A DNA stretch of 31,827 nucleotides from positions 1 through 31,827 of the forward strand of contig JBNGIQ010009493.1 of the NCBI GenBank assembly GCA_049999765.1, read 5' to 3'. Positions within the stretch are counted from its first letter, which is position 1. The number at the start of each line of letters is the position of its first letter. Shown one piece after another: positions 8,605-16,925 of the stretch. The stretch comes from Phaeoceros laevis (Eukaryota > Anthocerotophyta > Anthocerotopsida > Notothyladales). The translations under genes were made by a program, and so were the position numbers. A model generated the notes under the pieces. The model was not told where the DNA came from, did not search any database, and saw only the letters and a list, made by a program, of their open reading frames with translations.

Positions 8605-10815
8605 TCACTCTGCTTGTTTAGTGGCCCAGTATCTGTTGTGAAGCCATGTGGAGTCTGCAATGACTGCTTCCCCATCCTGGTTGCGGTGCCAAGAATAAAA
8701 CGCATGCGTCTTGTTCTTGATATCCAGGAGCGCATGCCCGAAGCTTGCCTCTCTGAATGCTGAATAATCTGGCTGCGGTTGGGTATAACTGCAACAAGGA
8801 TGGATGGAACACAAGTGAGTTTGATGATTTTGTTCAGACCATCCATATATACCTAGCAACTGCAGGTTTGATGAGGAAAGAGGTTTAGAAAACTCACTCA
8901 GGAGCGCGTCCCTCTATGTTTCCTCCATCGCCGATAGTGACATAGACTGGAGCAGACTCGTCAGGCACAGGCTGGCACAGTCCGTTGGTGATGTTGTACC
9001 GGATGTTGGAAATGCGGTGCTGATAAATGTGCACACAGCAGTTCAATGTTATTAGGTTAGTAGGGACATGCTGCAACATTTGACAGTTCATTGATGCCTC
9101 CTCTTGTTGGTTGAAACAGGCTTGCAACGGGCAACAGAGTCACTCACCGATCTTTCGTATGCATGCACGTGCCCTGCCAGAACGATGTCCACCTTGTGCT
9201 GCACGAACCACGGTTCGAACACATTTCGCATGGCTTCTCCCTCGAGGTAGTGGTAGGTGTTACTATTGTAGAAGGGGCTGTGCAACACCACGATCAGCCA
9301 GGGGGTGACACTCCTGTCAACTCGCTCCAGCTCGGCATTCAGCCAGTCATATTGTGGCGTATACTTCACTGCTCAAACATACATACAGGTGCAACAAAAC
9401 AGTTCGAGTTATCACAGTTGTGATTCATGAGCTGCTGGAAGAGAATCTTGTAAGGTGTATACCGAAGGGGCTGTAAGAAGAGATGACAATTATGTGAGCC
9501 GATGCCCGTCTGACAGAGTACCACAGGTTGGAGAGGCTCCCTGAAGCTTTGAAAGGCACTTCGTACCTGTGAGTGTAGGCCTTGAAGGGCTCCACCGCAC
9601 CCTGTCATGTATATTGCCGTCCAGATTCAGGTCATGATCACCAGGAATTTACTGATGCAATGGTGAGGACTAGTCCAAGCTAGCTAGCTGTAGAGGGACT
9701 TACGAAGGATGCATCGTACTCGATTTCGTGATTTCCTGCAGTCCATATCCAAGGCTGGTATGCATTGCTCCGCTCAGCAAACCGACCATAGGTGTCCCAC
9801 TTGTTGCCATCAAAGAAAGGGTGCATGTCAGCGTAAGAGAGGTCCCCCACATACAGCACCGCTTTGCCTTTACTTTGCAAGTAGTGTTCCAAAGTTGTTG
9901 CAGAGTCGTACGTCTGACCCAGATCTCCTGAGTTCACACAGTACAGCAGGTTTACTATGATCTACCCATGGGTTACTCTGAAGTGCAAATTTCTGACAAG
10001 TTTCAGAAGGATTCCTTCATGCATTTGAATGCACAGTTCTGATACTCTACAGGAACTCGAAGTGACATCGGTTGAAACAGGCCAGCTGAGACTCACCAAT
10101 GAGGCCGAAGACGTAGGCTGCATCAGGATGAAGCTTTGGAGGAGTGTCAAACCAGAACTCTCTTGCTGTGCTGCCTTCCCCCAGCCGGTAGTAGTATCTC
10201 GTGGCGTACTGCCAATTGCAAGCAGGGGAAAATTTGGTAAGTGCTGAGATCGCCAGGCATGCATGCAGACTGCTGGTCCAAGTTGATCACAAAGGCGAAG
10301 GCCTGCTTTAGGAAGTACCTTGAGATTCCTGATGGTTGCATGGTGGATGAAACCTGAAGTGTAGTTATAAGAAGTGTACCGTGTGTAAGTGCCCTTGGCC
10401 GTTTTGACGTACTGGCCTTTCTTCAAGCCATAGTACACAACTGATTTTCCTGGTTCTGAGGGTGTGACCCATGACACGATCACAGCCTTCCCATCGTAAT
10501 CCCCTTGTGTAATGTGCACCTTCAAACACCAATTTCACCACTGTCAGTGTCTTTCACAGTGGTTCCGTAAGCATTGCGAGCACGCATAAATTTGACAGGA
10601 GACGAGAAGTCTCAAAACCAAAGTTACTCTGTCGCACCTACCTGCTGTGGGGCATTATAGCCCACGGGAACTGCGAGTAAGGGGTGGTCTATCGGCAGAT
10701 CCACGGACTCCTCGAGCCGGCGCACAAATCGGCTAGTCACACCAGCATGACAACTTAGTGCGGAAAATAGCACGGAGACGCCGACGAGCGCAACAGCCCA
10801 CTGGTGTGACCTCAT
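8605..10815 (-). CDS. Purple acid phosphatase, plant high-molecular-weight type
   Basis: Eight exons join in frame to 458 aa: 10642-10815, 10319-10519, 10097-10208, 9704-9927, 9463-9601, 9148-9368, 8898-9019, 8605-8788. Residues 1-24 look like a secretion signal (basic start, then [13 protein letters not shown], then CHA). A fibronectin-like N-terminal domain follows ([16 protein letters not shown]). All five metal-site motifs of the Fe/metal active site are present: GDLG (about 163), GDLSY (about 190), GNHE (about 227), the VVLH segment ending at His313, and GHVH (about 349). The C-terminus has [15 protein letters not shown] and [10 protein letters not shown], as in the PAP10/12/26 group. 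It should release phosphate from organic esters in the wall, vacuole or soil. The alternative upstream Met at 10854 adds residues before the signal peptide and is less likely. No lesion was seen. Confidence 0.93.
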
Positions 10816-11013
10816 CGTCTTCAACTCAAGGCACAAATGGCCACAGCCTTCCACTGGAATCCGATACTGATTGTAAGCACGCTACTCTATAAGTACCCCC
10901 TCTCCCCCTATGCTTGCTTGGCTTTGCGTTGAAGGCGGAAGCCAGGCTCAGGCTAGCCATCCGTCCCCTATCCTCACAGCTAGCTTGTCCCTTTGTTCCT
11001 CACTTTGAGGGAC

Positions 11014-11149
11014 ACCACCACTTTTCTGGAAACCACCACTTTTCTGGAAACCATGCAGCTGTATGAGTCTTGCGAATTTTTGACTTGACACCTTTCCCCA
11101 CCATGCCGCTGTATGAGTCTTGCCAGTTTTTGACTTCACACTTTGCCCC
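11014..11149. repeat. Two adjacent tandem duplications (18 bp and 50 bp units)
   Basis: ACCACCACTTTTCTGGAA occurs twice, at 11014-11031 and 11032-11049. A 50-bp unit that begins ACCATGC(A/C)GCTGTATGAG follows at 11050-11099 and 11100-11149 with a few differences. The second pair is therefore older than the first. Confidence 0.85.
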
Positions 11150-11317
11150 CGGGACTGAACCCCAATCCCCTGTCTCGGCCACCACGATGCCTGACCTGCA
11201 TCTCGGCAACGGGAGCAATCACCAGCCATTATTTCACTCAAAACCTGCGCAAAAAACAACCTTGCTCTGATCCGACGCCACACAAAGTAGCTGGCAGTAG
11301 CTGGCACATTCAGGAGA

Positions 11318-11367
11318 GACTCCGTAGATTTGGCTGATCCCCGACTCCGTAGATTTGGCTGATCCCC
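11318..11367. repeat. Perfect 25-bp tandem duplication
   Basis: The unit, beginning GACTCCGTAGATTTGGCTGA, occurs at 11318-11342 and again without change at 11343-11367. Confidence 0.9.
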
Positions 11368-11602
11368 CGTCAAGTGGGACTGCGGCTTCCACGAATTCAC
11401 TCTCAGCAGGCTTTCACTCATTGTCGCGAGAAGACTCCGATCGTTACGGCACCGCTTTGACTATCGGATTCGCTAGGAGACACACAGCTCAATGATGCGT
11501 CAAGAATAAAGAACACAAAAAAAACTAGCACTACGGAAGAAACATAAACAATTCACAGCACGAGTCCCACGGGCCAGCGGCCCGTCGCTCATTCCTCAGC
11601 GC

Positions 11603-11705
11603 GGCTTTCGAGCCCGTACCAACGCAATTCATCCCCGCGGAGATTTCGGTGGGGGCTTTAAAAGCCCGTACCAACGCATACTCATCCCCGCAGGGATTTC
11701 GCGGG
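11603..11705. repeat. Diverged tandem duplication of about 50 bp
   Basis: Units at about 11603-11651 and 11654-11705 share GGCTTT, AGCCCGTACCAACGCA and TCATCCCCGC, followed by a GATTTCG core. They differ at several sites, so this is older than the 25-bp duplication upstream. Confidence 0.75.
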
Positions 11706-12167
11706 ACCACGAACGGTCGGTCGCCGCGTGGCTTCTCGGCATTCACCCAAACCCTATCTTAGCTAGCCTTAACGAAATGGCTAGCTAACTAGTGAGGCCT
11801 GCTGGGTTTAACATAACGAGCACTTGAGCCTAACACCCGTTCACACAAGCTATATTCTAGCTGGCTTCGTAATAACACGCTATAATCCAGCTAGCTCCAT
11901 AACAACTATCCCCGAGGGGGCCCGAAGCCTGCTGGCAGATCCAAGCCTACTCTCGTTGCATACTCCGGGAGGGACCGTCGCATGTTTCAGATGCTCAAGC
12001 GGTTCCCATGTGGCCTCGGTCAGAGGGTAGCCAAGCCAAAAAACCTAAACTTGTAATTTGCCGTGCAACTTGCGATGGCGTAACATTGCCTCGGACTTCA
12101 TACTCCGGTTTGCCCTCTTCCCATATTGGCGGAGGACGTTCAAGCTTCTCACCTGTATTTCTCTCTG

Positions 12168-12542
12168 TTACGAAGCAAGCTTCCTGCACAAGAAGTGCGG
12201 CCTTAGTTCCCTGAATTCGTGGTGCCTACACTGCCCCAAGTGACAAGGTGCAGGAATGTTGTCCCAAAAATCTTCCTCCACTATCATATTTTCTTCTTGG
12301 CCAAGACAAGTTGTAGCTTTGATATTTGAGAGGCATGGTTTCTTATCGTCCTGCGTTACTTTTTGAAGTGAAAGGCATGGCCTCTTATTTTCTTGCCTTA
12401 TGTTAGGAGACTCTTTTTCGAGGACCTCCTGTTTCCTCTTATGCCTTGCTTGCGTCGGCTTAGCTATCGTTGCTTCCATCTTACATTCCAAGCTTCGTGC
12501 CATGTCGACAAAGCTCACAACAAAGCCCACAAGTTTCTTCAA
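12168..12542 (-). CDS. Unrecognised ORF with a short internal repeat
   Basis: The ORF encodes 124 aa beginning MKKLVGFVVSFVDMARSLE. The frame is open about 12 codons further upstream. A basic middle (QARHKRKQEVLEK) is followed by an imperfect repeat, NKRPCLSLQKVTQ and KKPCLSNIKATT, and then an acidic stretch (EENMIVEEDFWDNIP). I know no family with this pattern. It could be one exon of a host gene, a transposon remnant or chance. It lies in repeat-rich DNA, so confidence is low. Confidence 0.25.
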   Translation of the reverse strand: MKKLVGFVVSFVDMARSLECKMEATIAKPTQARHKRKQEVLEKESPNIRQENKRPCLSLQKVTQDDKKPCLSNIKATTCLGQEENMIVEEDFWDNIPAPCHLGQCRHHEFRELRPHFLCRKLAS

Positions 12543-12821
12543 GTTAGGCTTGCTATGTGGTCCAAACGATTCCCCTCAAGGTTATGTTGTCCTGGCGTCA
12601 ATCGAGCTTCCACAAGCACAAGGCGCGCTGTGTTGCTTCTGATGAGAAACAAGAGTATAGTTGGCAAACACCATAACCATACTACTACTACTAGTATATA
12701 AGATGCTAGTGGTGCTCTGAACCCCGTTCTTCAAAAAATGCACAAGAAAACGAAGGATAGGAAATGCCCGCGTTATCTAGTCACCACTCACCAGGAAACT
12801 TCAATCATTAGTTGCGGCCTA

Positions 12822-12846
12822 TGGCGAAACGTAGTACGTTTCACCA
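12822..12846. repeat. 25-bp palindrome
   Basis: TGGCGAAACGTA and TACGTTTCACCA flank a single G and pair at 11 of 12 positions. The surrounding DNA is AT-rich, with TATTTATAG about 70 bp downstream. It could be a protein-binding palindrome or the end of a short transposon; no partner end was seen. Confidence 0.6.
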
Positions 12847-13053
12847 CGTTTTGGTACCGGTTCCGTGCGTTCGAATTTTTTTAGCAGTTCGTTTCGGAAA
12901 GGGGTATACCCTATTTATAGTTTTATATTATGGCATACGGATAGTTATGACTTAAATTTCGTAGAAAAAACTTTCAAGCCTTCAAATATAGAAAACTTCC
13001 CGTTTGTGGTTGTTGCCGTTCTAGGGCTTTGACGTCGACCATGTGGCCAGTGT

Positions 13054-13648
13054 TCACTCAAATTGTCGTGAATGTTCACACATACAGGCTGCCGCCAAAA
13101 CCGAATGATCAATAACAATCCATCCTTTTCTCGGTGCCGCCGCTGGTGCTGTCGGTGCCGCTGCTGCTGTTGTCACACCTACACTTGGTGTCACACCTCC
13201 TGTTGGTGTCACACACACCTGGTGTTGGTGTGACACCAGCTGCTGGTGTCACACCTGTTGTTGGTGTCACTTTTCCCTCCATAAGTGCCTGTGCGGCATG
13301 ATCACCCTGTGTGTTCAACACCATCAAAAGAGTGTTGTTCACAAGGCTTGCTTGCTTACCAGGGGGTGTAGGTGGCACCACCACAGTGGGGCGACCTAAC
13401 TCTGACACCACACCACCATCGGGGATTGGTGAAAATGGATTCCGGAGAGCTTCTAGCTTTGCAGATTTTGTTGCTGGCCTTGGTAGCTGTGGCTCTAGGG
13501 GCATTTGCAACTTCCACATGGAGCAAGTGTCGTGAGGATTGGTGCTTTCTCTTGGCACTGCCTGCATGTTTTGGAGGTTGACTTTCGCTGGCATGGATGG
13601 CTGTGCTGCACTTAGTGTGTTGTGTGCCATTGCAGATGCGAAAAACAC
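13054..13648 (-). pseudogene. Uncharacterised ORF with GVTP repeats, frameshifted
   Basis: The ORF starts at 13648 and reads through a proline- and alanine-rich protein (PTVVVPPTPPGKQASLVNN, DHAAQALMEGK) into VTP-TTGVTP-AAGVTP repeats. Within a CA-rich run near 13212-13222 the repeat frame shifts. In the neighbouring frame the GVTP pattern continues to 13054 (GGVTPSVGVT, AAAPRKGWIVIDHS). A small indel in a dinucleotide run therefore split one ORF into two. No family recognised. The first 30 codons overlap the segment shared with the second ML copy, where the frame has a stop, so the true N-terminus is doubtful. Confidence 0.35.
13139..13272. repeat. Degenerate GGTGTCACACCT minisatellite
   Basis: About ten imperfect copies of a 12-24 bp unit built on GGTGTCACACC and GCTGCTGGTG. 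One copy near 13225-13245 also contains the reverse complement (GGTGTGACACC), so part of the array is palindromic. On the minus strand it encodes the GVTP repeats. Confidence 0.8.
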
Positions 13649-14152
13649 ATTCGGTTACTGTCAAGGATTTCTCTGTCGAGCCCGATCCTGTGATTAGTAG
13701 ATCTGAAGCTAAGTTCTGGATTCTTGCAATTGCTACTACAGGTGTGCTGCTCTTTCGTTATTGTTGTACATGCAAGGGTTGATCACAAGGATTGGATTCC
13801 TCAAATTGCTTTCAGCTTTGCAGACCATGAGATCGGAGGTGGCACCGTGGTGATCACTGTCTACTTCCACAACATTCCAGTTCACAGCGAGCGTGATGAC
13901 CTCTGCTACAAGAGGGCCTTTCCTTTCAAGCCAGTCGAATTTTTTTTGCAGAATTCAGAAGTTCTTCCAGGAATCACTCCCTAGGTAAGTTGTCCTAACG
14001 TCGAATTAATTTTGGAGGTGATTGTATCAGTCCAAGAATTAAGTACTAATCTGGTTTTGGTACTAAAGGGATCCTACAAGATCAAGCTGCAGATTGTGGA
14101 TGACAAGGGAAGTGTCTTGGCGTGTGCATGCGTCAACTTTGAGATTGTCTAG
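13636..14152 (+). pseudogene. ML-domain (MD-2/NPC2-like) lipid-binding protein, broken copy 1
   Basis: Exon-like blocks at 13636-13741, 13824-13984 and 14069-14152 encode an ML domain: SVTVKDFSVEPDPVIS, then DHEIGGGTVVITVYFHN, IPVHSERDDLC, and GSYKIKLQIVDDKGSVLAC. Plant members resemble phosphatidylglycerol/phosphatidylinositol transfer proteins, which are small secreted lipid binders. Lesions: an extra A near 13641 shifts the frame relative to copy 2; the second cysteine of the DLC...C pair is lost (YKRAF instead of SNTAC); and an in-frame TAG stands at 13982-13984, the end of the third block. The exon for the signal peptide is missing. The splice acceptor lost in copy 2 is still present here (TTTGCAG before 13824). 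Confidence 0.85.
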
Positions 14153-15053
14153 AACTGGCTTGCTGATGATGATCATTCCAGCAAGCTCCAAGTTGGCGTA
14201 CCATCCATTTTTTTCTCTGGTTTGGTGCGTAAACAGGACATAGTAAAAGTGAGTTCAAGGCAAAGAGAAGCCACTCTACAAAGTGGGTGAAAATGTTTGG
14301 TTCAGATGTTGAATCTGTTTGATGGTCTGAAAACCCGCTCTGGCAGTATCGAAGGCTAAGCCACGAACTTTGCCCTTGTTTTTCCCCAACAAGGGCACAT
14401 TGCCAGCTTCAAGCCCTTAGTCACAAAATTTGCGAAGGGCAAAAAGCTAATTGTTGGAAGTGATTTAACTTATGAAATTCTTCTTTTTGTCAGATTGTTG
14501 CGGCCATGCATAAGAACAGGGGAGCATATGCGAAATAGCATTGCAAGAGGAAATCGCTTGGCACTTAATGTCATTCACACATGTAGCACACGTCCCTTGC
14601 TGATCTTGACTCTTTCCTCTAAACCGGTTATGTGGCAGTTGTGGCCCTTCATGTCGTTACCGTGTGCTCCTGTACTCCGTCAAAAACCAGAAATATTATG
14701 TCCTTCCTCAGCATGAAACAAGATAACTGTGATCTGTCCACAAAGGTCAGAGCTAGCAAACCTGGAGGGGCAAGATTATAACCTGTAACTCGAGGGGCTA
14801 AGTCACTTCTGTTCCTGCACTGCACCCGGGTACCATAGGCTATTCACTGCAAGTAAAAACGCCGTGACGACCCACCATCACCTCAGATCACATTGTGCAC
14901 AAACAAGATATATTCATGGGTGACGAATTGCAAATGACAGGAATAGTGATAATCCCAGCTTCATACCCAAGAACTTACTTCCCCTAAGGTCTAATGTTCT
15001 GCATAACCCTGAGTAGTGTTGGAAATGATAAGTGAACCTAAACTACTGAAGAG
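14153..15053. other. Duplicated non-coding sequence between the ML and NAA40 remnants
   Basis: This is the 3' flank of both convergent remnants and matches 21380-22289. It contains short C- and T-rich stretches and no convincing ORF. A GCGAAGGGCAAAAAGCTAAT string is shared by both copies. Confidence 0.5.
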
Positions 15054-15973
15054 TCATACCTCAAGAACACTTTTTGCCTCGGGATCAAAGGTTTTGCATA
15101 GAATTTCGTAACTCCTTTCGTGGCCGTCCTGTACGTGTAGCATCACTGAGAAAGAAAGTCTACCAATTGGAGTCAAGGAGCTGACCCAACCACAAAAAAG
15201 CTTCTCACAGCAGGCAAAAACAAATGAAGATATACCAGTGGATCTGCCCTGCACGGAGAGATACTTGAGATAATGTACCTGCAGTCAGGGGCAGTGATGT
15301 TGGACCGTGAGGCTGGATCTGAGTAGCTTCGTTCAGCTGATCAATTGACAACATTGAAGTAGCTGAGTTTTCCAGTGTAGAACCTCATTGCCTCAACATT
15401 TCGCTTCTGCACTGTAAGCAGAATGGCTTTCATGTTATTCTGTTGCAGACCACGGGATGAACCTGTCAGGTTGTTTTCTCCAACGAGCTAGCCCTAGCAA
15501 CAACCCATCTGTCTCTAGAACTGCATGAGGATATCTGACGTCATTGGCCCTACGAACTGTTTGGGGATGGCTGAAGTCATTGGCCTACTGGACGACAAAC
15601 ACACCTTTCGTGCCAAAAGCTCCATGAATAACATGAGAAACCTGCCCAGTCCCTTCCCTTGGCCGCACTTCTCCACCTGGAGCTCATATACATCCATAGA
15701 GGACGGGCACATTCTGTTCGACTACAAACCGAATATGCACAAATGCAACTGCGGGTTCCCCATCACCAGACCATAAACCCTCATTCCTCCCTCCTGAACC
15801 TGCACTGTACTGATCCCTGCTGTCATTTACTGCTCTGAGGTTTCTGCGCACAATTATATAACAAGCAGCTGGCGATACCATGTCCCTCCGTTTGATCTTC
15901 TCCTCGGCGGGCCATTCAGGCCCGTATGGGCCTGCCATGTTTATCTGCTCTGCCAGGCACGAAACACAAGGGC
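15054..15973 (-). pseudogene. NAA40-type N-alpha-acetyltransferase, broken copy 1
   Basis: This corresponds to exons 4-7 of the intact gene at 22290-23857. It keeps INMAGPYGPEWPAEEK, QGKGLGRFLM, MKAILLTVQKRN and SYEILCKTFDPEAK. Two lesions are plain. An extra 4 bases near 15692-15699 shift the frame just before the VYELQVEK strand. The splice donor after the KLR codons is changed from GT to CT (near 15370). Exons 1-3 are missing at this end, although rearranged pieces from that part of the gene lie at 16146-16312. It cannot encode a full acetyltransferase. Confidence 0.88.
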
Positions 15974-16145
15974 TATCCATGGGCCATTACCATAGCTGGG
16001 ATTCACGGACTGACGCCCCCTCGGGAGAAGCATGATCCTTCCGCCATCCATCGGGAGCCCTAGAGAAGAGGGTAGTGCCGAGGAACCCCCCTTGGGAGTC
16101 CCCTCCTACTCATTCCACCAGCCTTGAGGCAAGGGGCTCTTCTCC

Positions 16146-16312
16146 AGGTGTGAAGCGGCTCTCCGCGTTTTGCCCTTTTCTAGACCAGAACTCGGTCGAG
16201 CGGAGCCGCTCGAATTTCCGAACGTGGTCGAGCCGTGCTCAGTCCATCCCCAGATGCTGATGCTGATTCCATCCGAAGATGTACACCTACACATGTCAAA
16301 GAACGCGTCATG
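16146..16312. pseudogene. Shuffled fragments of the NAA40 5' region
   Basis: About 16146-16236 resembles the upstream flank of the intact NAA40 gene (23990-24098), sharing GGTGTGAAG, CTCCGCGTTTTGC and ACCAGAACTCG. About 16250-16312 resembles its exon 3 region (23411-23460), sharing TCCATCCGAAGAT and ACATGTCA. In the intact locus these blocks lie in the opposite order and about 0.5 kb apart. The copy was therefore rearranged and compacted. Confidence 0.65.
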
Positions 16313-16363
16313 TGTCTAAATTTGCAGTAACGCCAGTGCCGTGCTCATCATCTGGGATGAGCA

Positions 16364-16490
16364 GTGGCCACCTCGTTTGTCCAGAGCGAGCTTGTTCGGA
16401 TAATGGCCGCCTCGTTTGTCCACACCCAGAGCGAGCTTGTTTAGATAGTGGCCACCTCCCTCGTTTGTCCAAAGCGAGCTTGTTTGGATG
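16364..16490. repeat. Three tandem repeats of about 40-45 bp upstream of the ERF gene
   Basis: Units at 16364-16402, 16403-16447 and 16448-16490 share the core TGGCC(A/G)CCT..CGTTTGTCC followed by AGCGAGCTTGTT. They end 0.4 kb before the ERF start codon, so repeated transcription-factor sites are possible. Differences between units show they are not brand new. Confidence 0.8.
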
Positions 16491-16779
16491 GACGCGGCCC
16501 GGCGGTTAGTTCAAGTAGCAACAGGGCGGGCCGGCGCCGTGAGGGTACCTCCCCTGGCGTGACGTCCAGCTGACGCGGCGTGGGCCGTGGTCCAGTGTCC
16601 ACTTGGCAGCCCCAATATAGCCCATAACGAGAAGCGCGAGTGGCCTGTGAATCCCCAAGTCGTGGGCTTCCTCCGGCCTCCACGTGGCGGAGGAAGGAAC
16701 GGCAGGGGCTCTGGCAGGAACTGCCATGTCCCGCCAAAGGCGGCTACTTGTGTTGTTTTTTTCCCCCACCACCACCACT

Positions 16780-16786
16780 CTATATG
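16780..16786 (+). promoter_or_regulatory. Probable TATA box of the AP2/ERF gene
   Basis: CTATATG lies about 110 bp before the ATG at 16895, after a C- and T-rich stretch. Spacing to the start codon allows a 5' UTR of roughly 80 nt. No other TATA-like element is as well placed. Confidence 0.5.
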
Positions 16787-16889
16787 GGGAGCTGCCCTGC
16801 CATTGGTGTTGAAGGGAGCAGCAGCCCACAGGAAACAACAAGAGCAGGCAGGAGACTGACGCTAGCTCCAGCAACCACGAAGGAAGGAG

Positions 16890-16925
16890 ATGTCATGTAC
16901 CCTGAGCGCAGCAGCGGCGCCCTGA
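16890..16925 (+). CDS. Overlapping upstream ORF of the ERF gene (11 codons)
   Basis: An ATG at 16890 starts [11 protein letters not shown] and stops at 16923-16925. It overlaps the main ERF start (16895) in another frame. If transcription starts near the TATA box at 16780, this is the first ATG met by ribosomes and could reduce ERF translation. This is inferred from position only. Confidence 0.4.
   Translation: MSCTLSAAAAP

Larger units (their letters stand above)
10816..12167. other. Repeat-rich intergenic DNA upstream of the phosphatase gene
   Basis: The first bases are the phosphatase 5' UTR and promoter. The rest holds several short tandem duplications, listed separately, and AT-rich stretches (for example near 11505-11530). 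A minus-strand open frame at 10948-11421 crosses the tandem repeats and resembles nothing known. No intact gene or transposon ends were found. Confidence 0.45.
13559..15973 (+). repeat. Segmental duplication, copy 1 (ML plus NAA40 fragments)
   Basis: This stretch aligns by eye, in the same orientation, with 20729-23215. Roughly nine of ten bases agree and small indels are scattered throughout. The left border is at CTGCCTGCAT and the right border after CACAAGGGCT, beyond which the two flanks are unrelated. Both coding and non-coding parts are conserved, so the duplication was at the DNA level. Confidence 0.9.

Noticed and set aside
10948-11421. 157-codon minus-strand ORF
   Set aside because: It runs through tandem duplications that create repeated peptides (FQKSGG); composition and lack of family resemblance suggest chance.
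15515-15776. Small plus-strand ORFs over the NAA40 pseudogene
   Set aside because: Antisense shadows of acetyltransferase coding sequence on the minus strand.
13559-15973. Gene capture by a Helitron or Pack-type transposon as the cause of the ML/NAA40 copy
   Set aside because: No terminal inverted repeats, target-site duplication or Helitron-type 3' hairpin with CTRR was found at the borders, so plain segmental duplication is the simpler reading.
16640-16894. In-frame N-terminal extension of the ERF protein from an ATG at 16640
   Set aside because: The extension would start upstream of the likely TATA box at 16780 and reads as low-quality sequence (a run of five prolines beside cysteines).
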